This document shows positions 43,362 to 50,828 of a stretch of 64,000 nt of DNA, piece after piece; position 1 is the stretch's first letter; each line of letters begins with the position of its first letter. The notes under the pieces were generated by a model. The model did not search any database and had not been told where the DNA came from. It saw nothing but the letters and a program-made list of their open reading frames with translations. A program made the translations under genes and the position numbers. This DNA is from an uncultured Acidobacteriia bacterium (GTDB taxonomy: Bacteria > Acidobacteriota > Terriglobia > Bryobacterales > Bryobacteraceae): NCBI GenBank assembly GCA_903929755.1, contig CAIYVZ010000067.1:1-64000 (forward strand). Direction: 5' to 3'.

Positions 43362-44663
43362 ATGCACAACGCTACATCCGGGTCAAATGCCGCAGCAGGA
43401 ACCCCGGCAACTGCAGGCGGGGCGGGGCAACAAGCCGCAGGGTCAAATACAGCAGCCGCAGGGTTAAATACAGCAGCCGCAGGGTTAAGTGCAGCAATGG
43501 GTGAGCGCCGCATCCGGGAAATTCTGGATGCCGCTCCTGACGCCATCCTGCAGGTTGACCAACAGGGCCGCATTATCCTGCTCAACCGCGCTACGGAGAA
43601 AATGTTCGGCTATGACCGCACCGATTTGCTGGGTCAACCGGTAGAGATTCTGATCCCGGAAGAAGTGCGCCCGCGACACCATGGTCACCGGGCCGGCTAC
43701 GAAAACCACGCTTCCATCCGGCCAATGGGTATCGGCATGCAGCTGGAAGGGCTGCGACGGGACGGTTCGCGGTTTCCCGTAGAAATCAGCCTCAGTCCGT
43801 CAGAGTCGCCCGAAATGGGCTTCACCACCACCGCCATCATTCGCGATATCACGGAGCGAAAGCTTGTGGAAGCGCGTTTCAGCGCGGCGCAGGAGAAGTA
43901 CACGGGCGATCTGATTGAAGCCAATCAGCAACTGGAAGTGCAAAACCGGGAAATTGAGCGCGCCAACCGCCTGAAGAGCGAGTTTCTGGCCAGCATGAGC
44001 CACGAACTTCGCACGCCGCTGCACACCATCATCGGATTTTCTGAATTGCTCGGCGAAGAACTCCACGGCTTCCTGACGGAAAAGCAAAAGCGGTTCGTCG
44101 GCCATATCCACACGGACTCATTGCACCTGCTGGACCTGATTAACGATATTCTGGATCTCAGCAAGATAGAAGCCGGACGCTTGGAGCTGCGGCCGGAGCC
44201 CTTCGATTTTGCAGCGCTGGTAGCAGAGAGCATGGCGTCGGTACGAACCGTAACAAGGGCAAAATCCCTCGGGACCGAGGCCAACATTCAGGTGGATGGC
44301 GCCGTGGAAGCAGACCGTGTAAGGGTGAAGCAGATCCTGGTGAACCTGTTGAGTAACGCCGCGAAATTTACACCCCACAGCGGCCACATCCGCGTGGATG
44401 CGAAGACGGTAGATGGTTTCCTGGTAACCTCCGTGACGGACACCGGCGTGGGCATCGCCCCGGAAGAGCACGAAGCGATCTTCGATCAGTTCTATCAGAC
44501 CGGCGTCACTACAAGAGGCGTGCGGGAAGGCACGGGCCTGGGTCTTGCGATCACCCGGAGGCTTGTCCACGGCCACGGAGGCACCATCAACGTGGAGAGT
44601 ACGCCGGGCAAGGGTAGTTTCTTCACCTTTACGGTTCCCATGCGCCCCCGGAGGGATGCGTGA
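43362..44663 (+). CDS. PAS-domain sensor histidine kinase
   Basis: 433 residues with no transmembrane helix, hence cytoplasmic. Residues 1-45 are an Ala/Gly linker encoded by a 21-bp DNA repeat (AAAGLNT). A PAS domain follows (about 48-165, ILDAAPDAILQVDQQGRIIL), a coiled stalk, the HisKA domain with phospho-His in ASMSHELRTPLH near 214, and the HATPase domain with N box LVNLLSNAAKFTP near 327, G1 DTGVGIAPEE near 366 and G2 GTGLGLAIT near 395. First gene of a kinase-receiver-activator operon; its stop overlaps the receiver start by 4 bp. The PAS ligand (haem, flavin or other) is not determined. Confidence 0.95.
   Translation: MHNATSGSNAAAGTPATAGGAGQQAAGSNTAAAGLNTAAAGLSAAMGERRIREILDAAPDAILQVDQQGRIILLNRATEKMFGYDRTDLLGQPVEILIPEEVRPRHHGHRAGYENHASIRPMGIGMQLEGLRRDGSRFPVEISLSPSESPEMGFTTTAIIRDITERKLVEARFSAAQEKYTGDLIEANQQLEVQNREIERANRLKSEFLASMSHELRTPLHTIIGFSELLGEELHGFLTEKQKRFVGHIHTDSLHLLDLINDILDLSKIEAGRLELRPEPFDFAALVAESMASVRTVTRAKSLGTEANIQVDGAVEADRVRVKQILVNLLSNAAKFTPHSGHIRVDAKTVDGFLVTSVTDTGVGIAPEEHEAIFDQFYQTGVTTRGVREGTGLGLAITRRLVHGHGGTINVESTPGKGSFFTFTVPMRPRRDA
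43443..43505 (+). repeat. 21-bp tandem repeat encoding the kinase N-terminal linker
   Basis: Two near-identical 21-bp units (43443-43463 and 43464-43484, one base different) and a third, diverged unit to 43505, read in frame as repeats of AAAGLNT or similar. Adds low-complexity length before the PAS domain. Confidence 0.85.
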
Positions 44664-45058
44664 AGAAGATCCTGGTTGCCGACGACCGAGCCATCAGCCG
44701 AGAGTTGGTTCGAAGCGTTCTGGAAAGTTGCGGTTATGAGGTCTACGAAGCGGCGGATGGTCTGGAAGCCCTGGAGCAGGCGCACCAGGTTCACCCCGAC
44801 GTCATTATTCTGGATCTGCAAATGCCCCGTCTGGATGGTTTCGGGGTGGTGAGCGAACTGCGCCGTGACCCCGCGTTTGAGCATGTACCTGTGATGGCGC
44901 TCACGGCCAGCGCCATGACTGGTGACCGCGAACGTGCCCTGGCTTCAGGCTTTACCGGATATGTCGCTAAACCAATTCGCGTGGCAGCTCTCCGCGGAGA
45001 GGTGGAGCGAATGGTGGAATTAACAAGACCGTCAAGGGTTTCTGTTACTTCGAGTTAG
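44660..45058 (+). CDS. CheY-like response regulator
   Basis: 132 residues, receiver only. VADDRAIS has the acidic pair, phospho-Asp is in VIILDLQMPRLDG near 52, Thr in MALTASAM, Lys in YVAKPIRV. It starts at GTG 44660, overlapping the kinase stop by 4 bp, so the two are translationally coupled; the PAS kinase is its likely donor. Lacking an output domain, it may relay phosphate to or compete with the NtrC-type activator encoded 20 bp downstream, or act on another target. Confidence 0.93.
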   Translation: MKKILVADDRAISRELVRSVLESCGYEVYEAADGLEALEQAHQVHPDVIILDLQMPRLDGFGVVSELRRDPAFEHVPVMALTASAMTGDRERALASGFTGYVAKPIRVAALRGEVERMVELTRPSRVSVTSS

Positions 45059-45078
45059 CGACTGATACCATACAGCGA

Positions 45079-46521
45079 ATGCCCGCCTTGAATGCCCTGT
45101 CGCTCCTGATCATTGATGACAACCCCGGTAGCCTGGAACTTCTGGCTACCGCGCTGGAATTGCCCGGGCTGGAAATCCTTACCGCCTCCGACCCTGAAGT
45201 AGGCCTGGACCTCGTTTTTTCGCGTCATCCCCAGATTGTCCTCACCGACCTGGTGATGCCAAAACTGAGCGGAATCGACGTCCTGGACCGCATCATGGAG
45301 TTCGATCCATCGATTGATGTGATCCTCATGACCGCGCATTATTCCACCGAATCTGCTGTGGAAGCGATCCGGAAAGGGGCCTCCGATTACCTGAACAAGC
45401 CCGTTTCCGTGGTTGCGCTTCGGGAGCGCATCGGAGCGTTCGTGGATACGGCCCGGAAGCGTGGCCGGAGCGCGCAACTGGAAGATGAACTCGCCGCCAC
45501 CGCCGAGTTCGAAGGGATTGTGGGGAATAGTTCCCTGATGTGGGAAATGTTTTCCCGGATCCGCCGCATTTCGCCGCATTACCGGACCACGCTCTTAACC
45601 GGCCAAACCGGAACGGGTAAGGACCTGGTTGCCCGCGCCCTGCACCGCCTTAGCCCCGTCGCACAGGGCCGCTACGTTGTGCTGAACTGCTCGGCAGTTG
45701 TTGAAACCCTTTTTGAAAGTGAATTGTTTGGCCATGTCCGCGGCTCCTTCACGGGCGCCACCGTTGACAAAGCGGGGTTATTCGAGCATGCCAGCGGCGG
45801 AACGCTGTTCCTGGATGAAATCGGGGACATGCCCCTGTCAACCCAGGCAAAGTTGCTTCGGGTCCTGCAAAACCAGGAAGTGCAGCGTGTGGGGTCACTG
45901 GTGCCAAAGAAAGTGGACGTTCGGGTGATTGCCGCCACGAATCACGATCTCCGCGCCGCAGTAGCGGAAAAACGATTCCGGGAGGATCTGTTCTACCGGC
46001 TCTCCATGGTGGAAATCATGCTCCCGCCGCTGGCCGAGCGCAAGGAAGATCTTGCCCTGCTGGAACGACACTTTGTCGCCAAGTTCGCCGCGCAGTTTCA
46101 CAAAGAGATTCGTGGCCTGACGCATCGGGCCCGGACGGTGCTGGCCAGCCACGGCTGGCCGGGCAATGTGCGTGAACTTGAAAACGTGATTGGCCACGCC
46201 TGCATGATGGTAATGGGTGACACCGTGGACGTGGGTGATCTGCCGCCCTATCTCCACGGCTCTCATGGTGGCGGTCATGACTTCCAGGATTTTGCCCCGG
46301 CAATTTCGCCGGGTCTTGCGCCCATGGGCGCAGCGCAAGCAATCTCGTCCGGAGATATGGCCGGCGAGTTCCATAACGCCCTGGATGAGCAGGAAAAAAC
46401 CATTATCCAGAAAGCTATGCAGACTGCCGGGGGCAACCAGTCCCAGGCCGCGCGGCTTCTGCGGATCGGTCGGGATGCGTTGCGCTACAAGTTGAAGAAA
46501 CACGGTCTGGCCGGCGGGTAA
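45079..46521 (+). CDS. NtrC-family sigma54-dependent response regulator
   Basis: 480 residues in three modules. Receiver: DDNPGSLELL and phospho-Asp in IVLTDLVMPKLSG near 57, Lys in YLNKPVS near 108. AAA+ domain: Walker A GQTGTGKD near 175, sigma54-contact loop GSFTGA near 222 (usual consensus GAFTGA), Walker B FLDEIGDM near 243, arginine finger region RFREDLFYRLSMVEI near 300. Fis-type helix-turn-helix at 445-475 (NQSQAARLLRIGRDALRYKL). The Ala-to-Ser change in the GAFTGA loop is tolerated in some activators. Last gene of the kinase operon. Two sigma54 promoters at 46532 and 48740 are candidate targets. Confidence 0.96.
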   Translation: MPALNALSLLIIDDNPGSLELLATALELPGLEILTASDPEVGLDLVFSRHPQIVLTDLVMPKLSGIDVLDRIMEFDPSIDVILMTAHYSTESAVEAIRKGASDYLNKPVSVVALRERIGAFVDTARKRGRSAQLEDELAATAEFEGIVGNSSLMWEMFSRIRRISPHYRTTLLTGQTGTGKDLVARALHRLSPVAQGRYVVLNCSAVVETLFESELFGHVRGSFTGATVDKAGLFEHASGGTLFLDEIGDMPLSTQAKLLRVLQNQEVQRVGSLVPKKVDVRVIAATNHDLRAAVAEKRFREDLFYRLSMVEIMLPPLAERKEDLALLERHFVAKFAAQFHKEIRGLTHRARTVLASHGWPGNVRELENVIGHACMMVMGDTVDVGDLPPYLHGSHGGGHDFQDFAPAISPGLAPMGAAQAISSGDMAGEFHNALDEQEKTIIQKAMQTAGGNQSQAARLLRIGRDALRYKLKKHGLAGG

Positions 46522-46531
46522 CCTTGCCGAA

Positions 46532-46548
46532 TGGCATGGCGTTTGCAA
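46532..46548 (+). promoter_or_regulatory. Sigma54 (-24/-12) promoter
   Basis: TGGCAT-GGCGT-TTGCAA: GG at 46533-46534 and GC at 46545-46546 are exactly 12 positions apart, as sigma54 requires. It lies 10 bp after the NtrC-type activator gene. Transcription would start near 46558, just before GAGGT and the small ORF at 46572. Confidence 0.75.
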
Positions 46549-46571
46549 AGTTTCTTCCGAGGTAACACTCC

Positions 46572-46748
46572 ATGGCAAAGGATGAAACAACGCAGATCAG
46601 TCCGGATACGGTAAAACACCCCCCCAAAGCCGTTCCCGCCTTCCAGGCCGCCGATCAAGTCCTGATCCCCGGCCCTGGTCCCGGTCCGGGGCTTCCGGTG
46701 CCCCTGGCCCTGGCAGCGGTGGCCACGGGAACGGAAACTCCCCCGTAA
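46572..46748 (+). CDS. Small Gly/Pro-rich protein of 58 residues (unrecognised), sigma54-driven
   Basis: ATG 46572 follows GAGGT by 8 bases and the frame runs MAKDETTQISPDTVKHPPKA to TPP and stops TAA at 46746. The middle has a striking LIPGPGPGPGLPVPLALA segment: PG repeats then a hydrophobic run, which could be a short membrane or secretion element. No homology recognised. It sits alone in a transcription unit bounded by a sigma54 promoter and a perfect terminator. If the start of transcription is near 46558, the untranslated leader is only about 14 bases and the ribosome site lies at its 5' edge; the unit could also be a small RNA. Called as protein because frame, ribosome site and stop agree. 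Confidence 0.6.
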   Translation: MAKDETTQISPDTVKHPPKAVPAFQAADQVLIPGPGPGPGLPVPLALAAVATGTETPP

Positions 46749-46750
46749 TA

Positions 46751-46781
46751 AAAAGGCCGCAGCTCCTCGCTGCGGCCTTTT
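46751..46781. terminator. Bidirectional intrinsic terminator
   Basis: AAAAGGCCGCAG (46751-46762), loop CTCCTCG, CTGCGGCCTTTT (46770-46781): a perfect 12-bp stem. The A and T ends make it work for the small sigma54 gene on the plus strand and for the cytochrome gene on the minus strand. Confidence 0.9.
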
Positions 46782-46802
46782 CAAATCAGCTTGCCAGTTC
46801 AG

Positions 46803-47126
46803 CTACTTCTTCAAAGAACGAACGTGAGCAATGACGTCGTCAACCGCAGGGCCGGTGACGCCGGTTGAGGCCTTCATCTTGCCCTTGCCCTCGGTAATAA
46901 TCTTTTTCAGCTCGGCAGTGCTCAGAGTCTGTACTTCCGCAGACCCCAAACCTTTCATCTCTACCTTAAACATCTTCGCCATGGCGGCGTTCGCCGTCCC
47001 GTCGGCTCCGTGACAGGACTTGCACGACTTATCGTACGCAGCCTGACCAGCCTTCGCATCAGCGGCGGCGGAAATACCGGCTCCGGCCAGCAGAGCGATG
47101 ATTGCGGTTCCAATTAGTTTCTTCAT
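46803..47126 (-). CDS. Small monohaem cytochrome c
   Basis: 107 residues: signal peptide KLIGTAIIALLAGAGISAAA, one haem motif CKSCHGADG near 36 with a Met ligand in GKMKASTG near 85, and the C-terminal helix VDDVIAHVRSLKK. A typical class I periplasmic electron carrier. A strong ribosome site (AAGGAAAGGA) and a TATAAT box lie upstream. It is 47 bp from the six-haem NapC-like gene on the same strand and could accept electrons from it. Confidence 0.95.
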   Translation of the reverse strand: MKKLIGTAIIALLAGAGISAAADAKAGQAAYDKSCKSCHGADGTANAAMAKMFKVEMKGLGSAEVQTLSTAELKKIITEGKGKMKASTGVTGPAVDDVIAHVRSLKK

Positions 47127-47150
47127 GAGAGTTCCTTTCCTTAGTTAGAA

Positions 47151-47156
47151 ATTATA
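47151..47156 (-). promoter_or_regulatory. Sigma70 -10 box for the monohaem cytochrome
   Basis: The minus strand has a perfect TATAAT about 25 bases upstream of the ATG at 47126. The -35 region is weak. Confidence 0.4.
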
Positions 47157-47173
47157 GTTTGCCTGACTTGCAG

Positions 47174-48592
47174 CTACCTCATTGCGGTAGAAATTCCAAG
47201 ATCCTTCAGGACGGGAGGATCCTTCTCTTCCACTGCCAGCGTCCGGTGGCACGTCTCGCAGTCATTCGAGGCCGTCTTTCCATCCGCCGTACTATGGTCG
47301 CCGTCATGGCACCGGAAGCACCCAGGCGACGCCATATGGCCAAGGTTGGTGGGGTAAGTGCCCCACGTGACCTGGAGTTCCGGGAATACGTTGTGCCGAT
47401 ACATCGCGATTAGCGCCGCTCCGGCCCGCGTAATGTCCGGCTGTTGCGCAGCGAACACCTGCGGATACTTCTGTTTGTAGAAGTCTTCGAAAGCCGCAGG
47501 AATCTTGCGTCCCGCCTCGTCCGCGCTGGCATACTTTGCCTGAATCAGGGCCACCGCCGTCTTCTTGGCAAACGGCAGCGACGGATTCAATTCGCCGGAC
47601 GCCAGCGCACGGTCCACGGCTCTGTCGGGCAGTTCAAAAGAGTGCGCCACCCGATTGTGGCAATCAGCGCACTGCATCACGAAAGTCCGCAGGTTCTTGG
47701 TGGACGCATCGGTGGAGCCAGCCGCCAGGAACGTTCTGTTAATGCCGGTTTTCGTATTCTTGTACTCCACGCGGGGGATCGTCTGGCGCTTATTGTCGGT
47801 GGCGAAGTAGCGGATCGAGATTCCGGGAGCCAGGTGCGCTCCGTGGATGCCCCCGGACGCCCCGCCCCCAACGCGCATCATCAGGACGGTCTCAGACCTC
47901 GTATTGGCCTCGTCTTCCGCGAATTTCGGGAGAATCCGGAACCGGGGTCCCAGCGTGGTTTCGCGGGCATGGCACACTTCACAGGTTTCCGAAGAAGACG
48001 CTGCGCCTTCCTGCCCAGGGATGTAGTCAATCGGGCGCTGAAAGTTATCCATCAGAGCGCCCACCAGACGTCGCGTCCCGGCCGTTTTTGCCTTAAAATA
48101 GCCGGTTGCGCCGGGAGACACATGGCAACTAACGCAGGCGACGCGCAGGTGCGGCGGTCTTGTATGGGAGGTGAATTGGGGCGTCATGGCGTGGCAGGTT
48201 TGTCCGCAAAACTGCTGCGTATCCATATGTTCCACCGCACGGTAGGTAAGTTGGCCGCCGACCAGGACATTAATTGCGGTCACGACGCCGAAGAAAATGA
48301 TGGCTTTGCGCCAGGCGGCTCTGCGGTCCGTCACACCCGTCATTACCGCGCCTCCGGAGCGCCGGGCGATGAAAAGCCCCACCGGAATCACTAACAGGCC
48401 TAACAATAAGGCGGCCGGAATTATGAGGAACGCGAGCAACCCGCTATAAGGGTTACTCGCCTGGCCGGACATGTGCACAGGGATGAGGAACAGCAGCACG
48501 ACAGCCGCGAGGACAACCAGTGCCGAACCCGCCATCGTAATCCAGTTGGCGGTGAGCAGGATCAGTATAGGGCGATATGGTTTATCAGACAT
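47174..48592 (-). CDS. Membrane-anchored multihaem c-type cytochrome (NapC/NirT-like N-terminus)
   Basis: Start ATG 48592 (MSDKPYRPILILL); ATG 48601 is an alternative. 472 residues. Three N-terminal helices (about 8-35, 45-72, 93-112) then haem motifs: CGQTCH (CX3CH, followed by a possible Met in HAM, as in NapC/NrfH proteins), CVSCH, CEVCH, CADCH, CFRCH and CETCH, six in all. The first two lie in a NapC/NirT-like domain with TSHTRPPHLRVACVSCHVSP. Predicted to take electrons from the quinol pool and pass them to periplasmic partners, perhaps the neighbouring cytochrome. A weak sigma54-like site overlaps its upstream region. Confidence 0.9.
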   Translation of the reverse strand: MSDKPYRPILILLTANWITMAGSALVVLAAVVLLFLIPVHMSGQASNPYSGLLAFLIIPAALLLGLLVIPVGLFIARRSGGAVMTGVTDRRAAWRKAIIFFGVVTAINVLVGGQLTYRAVEHMDTQQFCGQTCHAMTPQFTSHTRPPHLRVACVSCHVSPGATGYFKAKTAGTRRLVGALMDNFQRPIDYIPGQEGAASSSETCEVCHARETTLGPRFRILPKFAEDEANTRSETVLMMRVGGGASGGIHGAHLAPGISIRYFATDNKRQTIPRVEYKNTKTGINRTFLAAGSTDASTKNLRTFVMQCADCHNRVAHSFELPDRAVDRALASGELNPSLPFAKKTAVALIQAKYASADEAGRKIPAAFEDFYKQKYPQVFAAQQPDITRAGAALIAMYRHNVFPELQVTWGTYPTNLGHMASPGCFRCHDGDHSTADGKTASNDCETCHRTLAVEEKDPPVLKDLGISTAMR

Positions 48593-48611
48593 AGAGAACA
48601 TTCTGGATGTC

Positions 48612-48627
48612 AGCACGCTGGTAGCCA
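48612..48627 (-). promoter_or_regulatory. Possible sigma54 promoter for the multihaem cytochrome (imperfect)
   Basis: On the minus strand TGGCTA-CCAGC-GTGCT keeps the GG/GC spacing of 12, but the -12 element reads GTGC rather than TTGC. Transcription would start near 48601, next to the gene's ATG. Confidence 0.3.
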
Positions 48628-48739
48628 AACTAAAGTCGGGAAAACTCCGCTCCTCACCTCCCAAATTTGCCGTGCGCCTAACCGCGCAACACCCGCGAAC
48701 CCGCTGCGCTATTTGACCCGAATCAGGATCGCTGGCGAT

Positions 48740-48756
48740 TGGCAGAAAGATTGCAC
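48740..48756 (+). promoter_or_regulatory. Sigma54 (-24/-12) promoter of the universal stress protein
   Basis: TTGGCAG-AAAGA-TTGCAC: GG at 48741-48742 and GC at 48753-48754, spacing 12. The predicted transcription start is near 48766, followed by GAGGT (48774) and GTG start 48784 in the right order. Confidence 0.8.
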
Positions 48757-48783
48757 AAGCCAAAACAGGAAACGAGGTCAACC

Positions 48784-49647
48784 GTGTTGTCCATCCGTCA
48801 TATTTTGTTCCCCGTCGATTTTTCGGACCGCAGTTACGCCACGGTACCGTACGTTGCCGCCAAAGCTCGCGACTTCGGAGCCAAAGTTAGTATGCTGGCC
48901 GTTGTCCGGCCCGTGATTCTGACAGGCATGGAGGCGGCAAGTGCCGCCTTTGTGGATCCCGAAGAATTACGCTTCGCTGTACAGAGCCGGCTGGATGAGT
49001 TCGCACCGGATGCTTTTGAAGGCGTTGACCTGGAACGCATTGCGGTGGTGGGCGATCCGGCCGACGCCATTATCGAGTTTGCGCACCTGCACCAGACAGA
49101 CCTGATCATGATGCCGACGCACGGCTATGGTCCCTTCCGCAGGCTGCTGCTGGGTTCGGTAACGGCAAAGGTTCTGCACGATGTCTCCTGCCCCGTCTGG
49201 ACGGATGCTCACGTAGAACATACGCCGGCTCACTACCATCTGAAATCCCGAGCCATTCTGTGCGCTGTCGATGATTCGCCCCGCGCCCTGGAAGTCATGA
49301 AGTGGGCAGCAGAACTATCCCGCCACATGGGCGCCAAGCTTCATATGGTCCACGTGGTGCCAGGAACCGGTACTTTTCTGGAGGCAGAGCTGGGGGTTGA
49401 GGTGGAACTCGCCATGCGGGATCGCATGGAGAAGAAACTGGACGATATTCGCAAACGGGCCGGAATTGAAACCACCATCCATGTGGCGGCGGGCGAAGTC
49501 GCCGACCGGGTTCGGGCTGAGGCGGAACGTTTCAATTCGGACCTGCTGGTGATCGGGCGGGGCGTCCTGCATGAGAAACTGGGACGCCTGCGGACGCATG
49601 CCCACTCCATCATCCGGCATGCCCCCTGCCCCGTCATCAGCATTTAG
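48784..49647 (+). CDS. Tandem universal stress protein
   Basis: From GTG 48784 (GAGGT 5 bases upstream) it has 287 residues and two UspA domains. Domain 1 (1-145) opens LSIRHILFPVDFSDRSY and has an ATP-loop-like GYGPFRRLLLGSVTAKVLHD; domain 2 (about 150-287) opens RAILCAVDDSPRALEVMKWA and ends GRLRTHAHSIIRHAPCPVIS, where the glycine-rich loop is replaced by GRGVLHEKLGRL, so nucleotide binding by domain 2 is doubtful. Cytoplasmic stress protein. The sigma54 promoter links it to the NtrC-type activator 2 kb away. The initiation codon upstream at 48739 would precede the promoter and is rejected. Confidence 0.92.
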   Translation: MLSIRHILFPVDFSDRSYATVPYVAAKARDFGAKVSMLAVVRPVILTGMEAASAAFVDPEELRFAVQSRLDEFAPDAFEGVDLERIAVVGDPADAIIEFAHLHQTDLIMMPTHGYGPFRRLLLGSVTAKVLHDVSCPVWTDAHVEHTPAHYHLKSRAILCAVDDSPRALEVMKWAAELSRHMGAKLHMVHVVPGTGTFLEAELGVEVELAMRDRMEKKLDDIRKRAGIETTIHVAAGEVADRVRAEAERFNSDLLVIGRGVLHEKLGRLRTHAHSIIRHAPCPVISI

Positions 49648-49817
49648 CAGCGAGGCCAGCGCCATTCCGGTGGGATAACGTAATCTCCTCTGTGCCTCCG
49701 GTTTCCTGGTGAACGGCGGCAGGGTGCGCACGTTGCGGCAACGATACGGGAGGCGAACCAGCCCCGCAGGCCGGTTCGCACGTGAGCAGAGGCAGACCTG
49801 ACGCCGCCGACACAGTG

Positions 49818-50013
49818 GAGCCGTTCAGTTCCGAAGTTGGCTGCTTTGCCCTGATCTACCTCGCCAGGAAGAAAGCGGGTGCGCAGGCCGAGTTGCATGT
49901 CTACACCAAAGTGGGCCATGGTTTCGGCGTTAGACCCAACACGAAGGGTCCTGTGGCGCGGTGGCCCCAAAGGTTTATGGAATGCCTCGACTCCCAAAGG
50001 CTGCTGCAAGGCA
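49818..50013 (+). pseudogene. C-terminal relic of an alpha/beta-hydrolase (esterase)
   Basis: The plus-strand frame includes CFALIYLARKKAGAQAELHV and YTKVGHGFGVRPNTKGPVAR, then WPQRFMECLDSQRLL. This matches the end of dienelactone-hydrolase or xylan-esterase-like proteins (ALxxAGVPAELHVYxxGGHGFG), including the catalytic His in GHGFG. The nucleophile Ser region is absent; the sequence upstream in the gap (49648-49817) shows no homology I can see. So a gene of some 280 residues has been reduced to about 65 codons in this 416-bp gap. Confidence 0.75.
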
Positions 50014-50063
50014 CTTCGGGGGCCTGTCTCGCCGGGCAAGGCAAGAAACAGCGTATTTCGACG

Positions 50064-50777
50064 CTACTTCAGTACTCCGATTCGCTTCGTATCGAGAGCG
50101 ATGTCGTCAAAGTAGACATCGAACGCTTCGGTCGCCGCGCCCCAGAGCCGCACGCCGACGTTTAGCTGTTTGAATTCGCCCACCAGGTGATACTTACCCA
50201 GTTCGCGGAACGTGAAGGATTTCTCCTCCACCTTTTCGCCGTCCACCCAGAGCGTAATGCTGTTCGGGTTGTCATTGAATTCCCATTCCAGACAGAACCA
50301 TTTTCCGGAGGGTACTGCCGGACCGTGGTCAACAACCTCACCACGGCCGGAAGTGAAGCGATTCTGCTGGTACGAAGGCTGCCAGGTGCCGCGATACGCG
50401 CCGACCTCTTCGAACTCCGAGAGAGGGTAATCGCCATCGCCAATCGGCAGCAGCACCATGTGGCCGCTGGGAGCCTTCGGTTCAATATAAATGTAGGCGC
50501 GCCCAAAGAGATGTTCCTTCATCGCCGCCGGCAGGCCGTCGTGGGTCAGGAACGCCAGGCTGCTCTTCCCGACGGGGTAATGCACCTGGAGAGCGTACTT
50601 CCCGTGGGCCGCCTTGTCAGACTGAATCTTCAGGGTGGCGTCCCCCTGAATCAGTTCCTTCCAGACCGTCTTGTCAACGGTCCCGGACTCGAAGTCTTCA
50701 TGGAAAGCGGGAGTCTGGGCGGAGAGGGAAGCAATCCCGGCAAAGGTGAGGGCAAGTAAAGAGAGCGAACGCAACAT
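50064..50777 (-). CDS. Secreted concanavalin A-like jelly-roll protein
   Basis: 237 residues from ATG 50777; a GTG at 50783 is an alternative. Signal peptide LRSLSLLALTFAGIASLSAQ, then a domain starting HEDFESGTVDKTVWKELIQG with strands SGKWFCLEWEFNDNPNSITL, VDGEKVEEKSF and a C-terminal VYFDDIALDT, the end-pattern of LamG/ConA-like lectin or polysaccharide-lyase folds. No catalytic residues can be named, so it may be a carbohydrate-binding module or a lyase. Predicted extracellular or periplasmic. It is not obviously part of an operon. Confidence 0.75.
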   Translation of the reverse strand: MLRSLSLLALTFAGIASLSAQTPAFHEDFESGTVDKTVWKELIQGDATLKIQSDKAAHGKYALQVHYPVGKSSLAFLTHDGLPAAMKEHLFGRAYIYIEPKAPSGHMVLLPIGDGDYPLSEFEEVGAYRGTWQPSYQQNRFTSGRGEVVDHGPAVPSGKWFCLEWEFNDNPNSITLWVDGEKVEEKSFTFRELGKYHLVGEFKQLNVGVRLWGAATEAFDVYFDDIALDTKRIGVLK

Positions 50778-50828
50778 AGTCACAGGCCACTATATACCCG
50801 CAGACCTTCCCACGGATGGCGCGGGACG

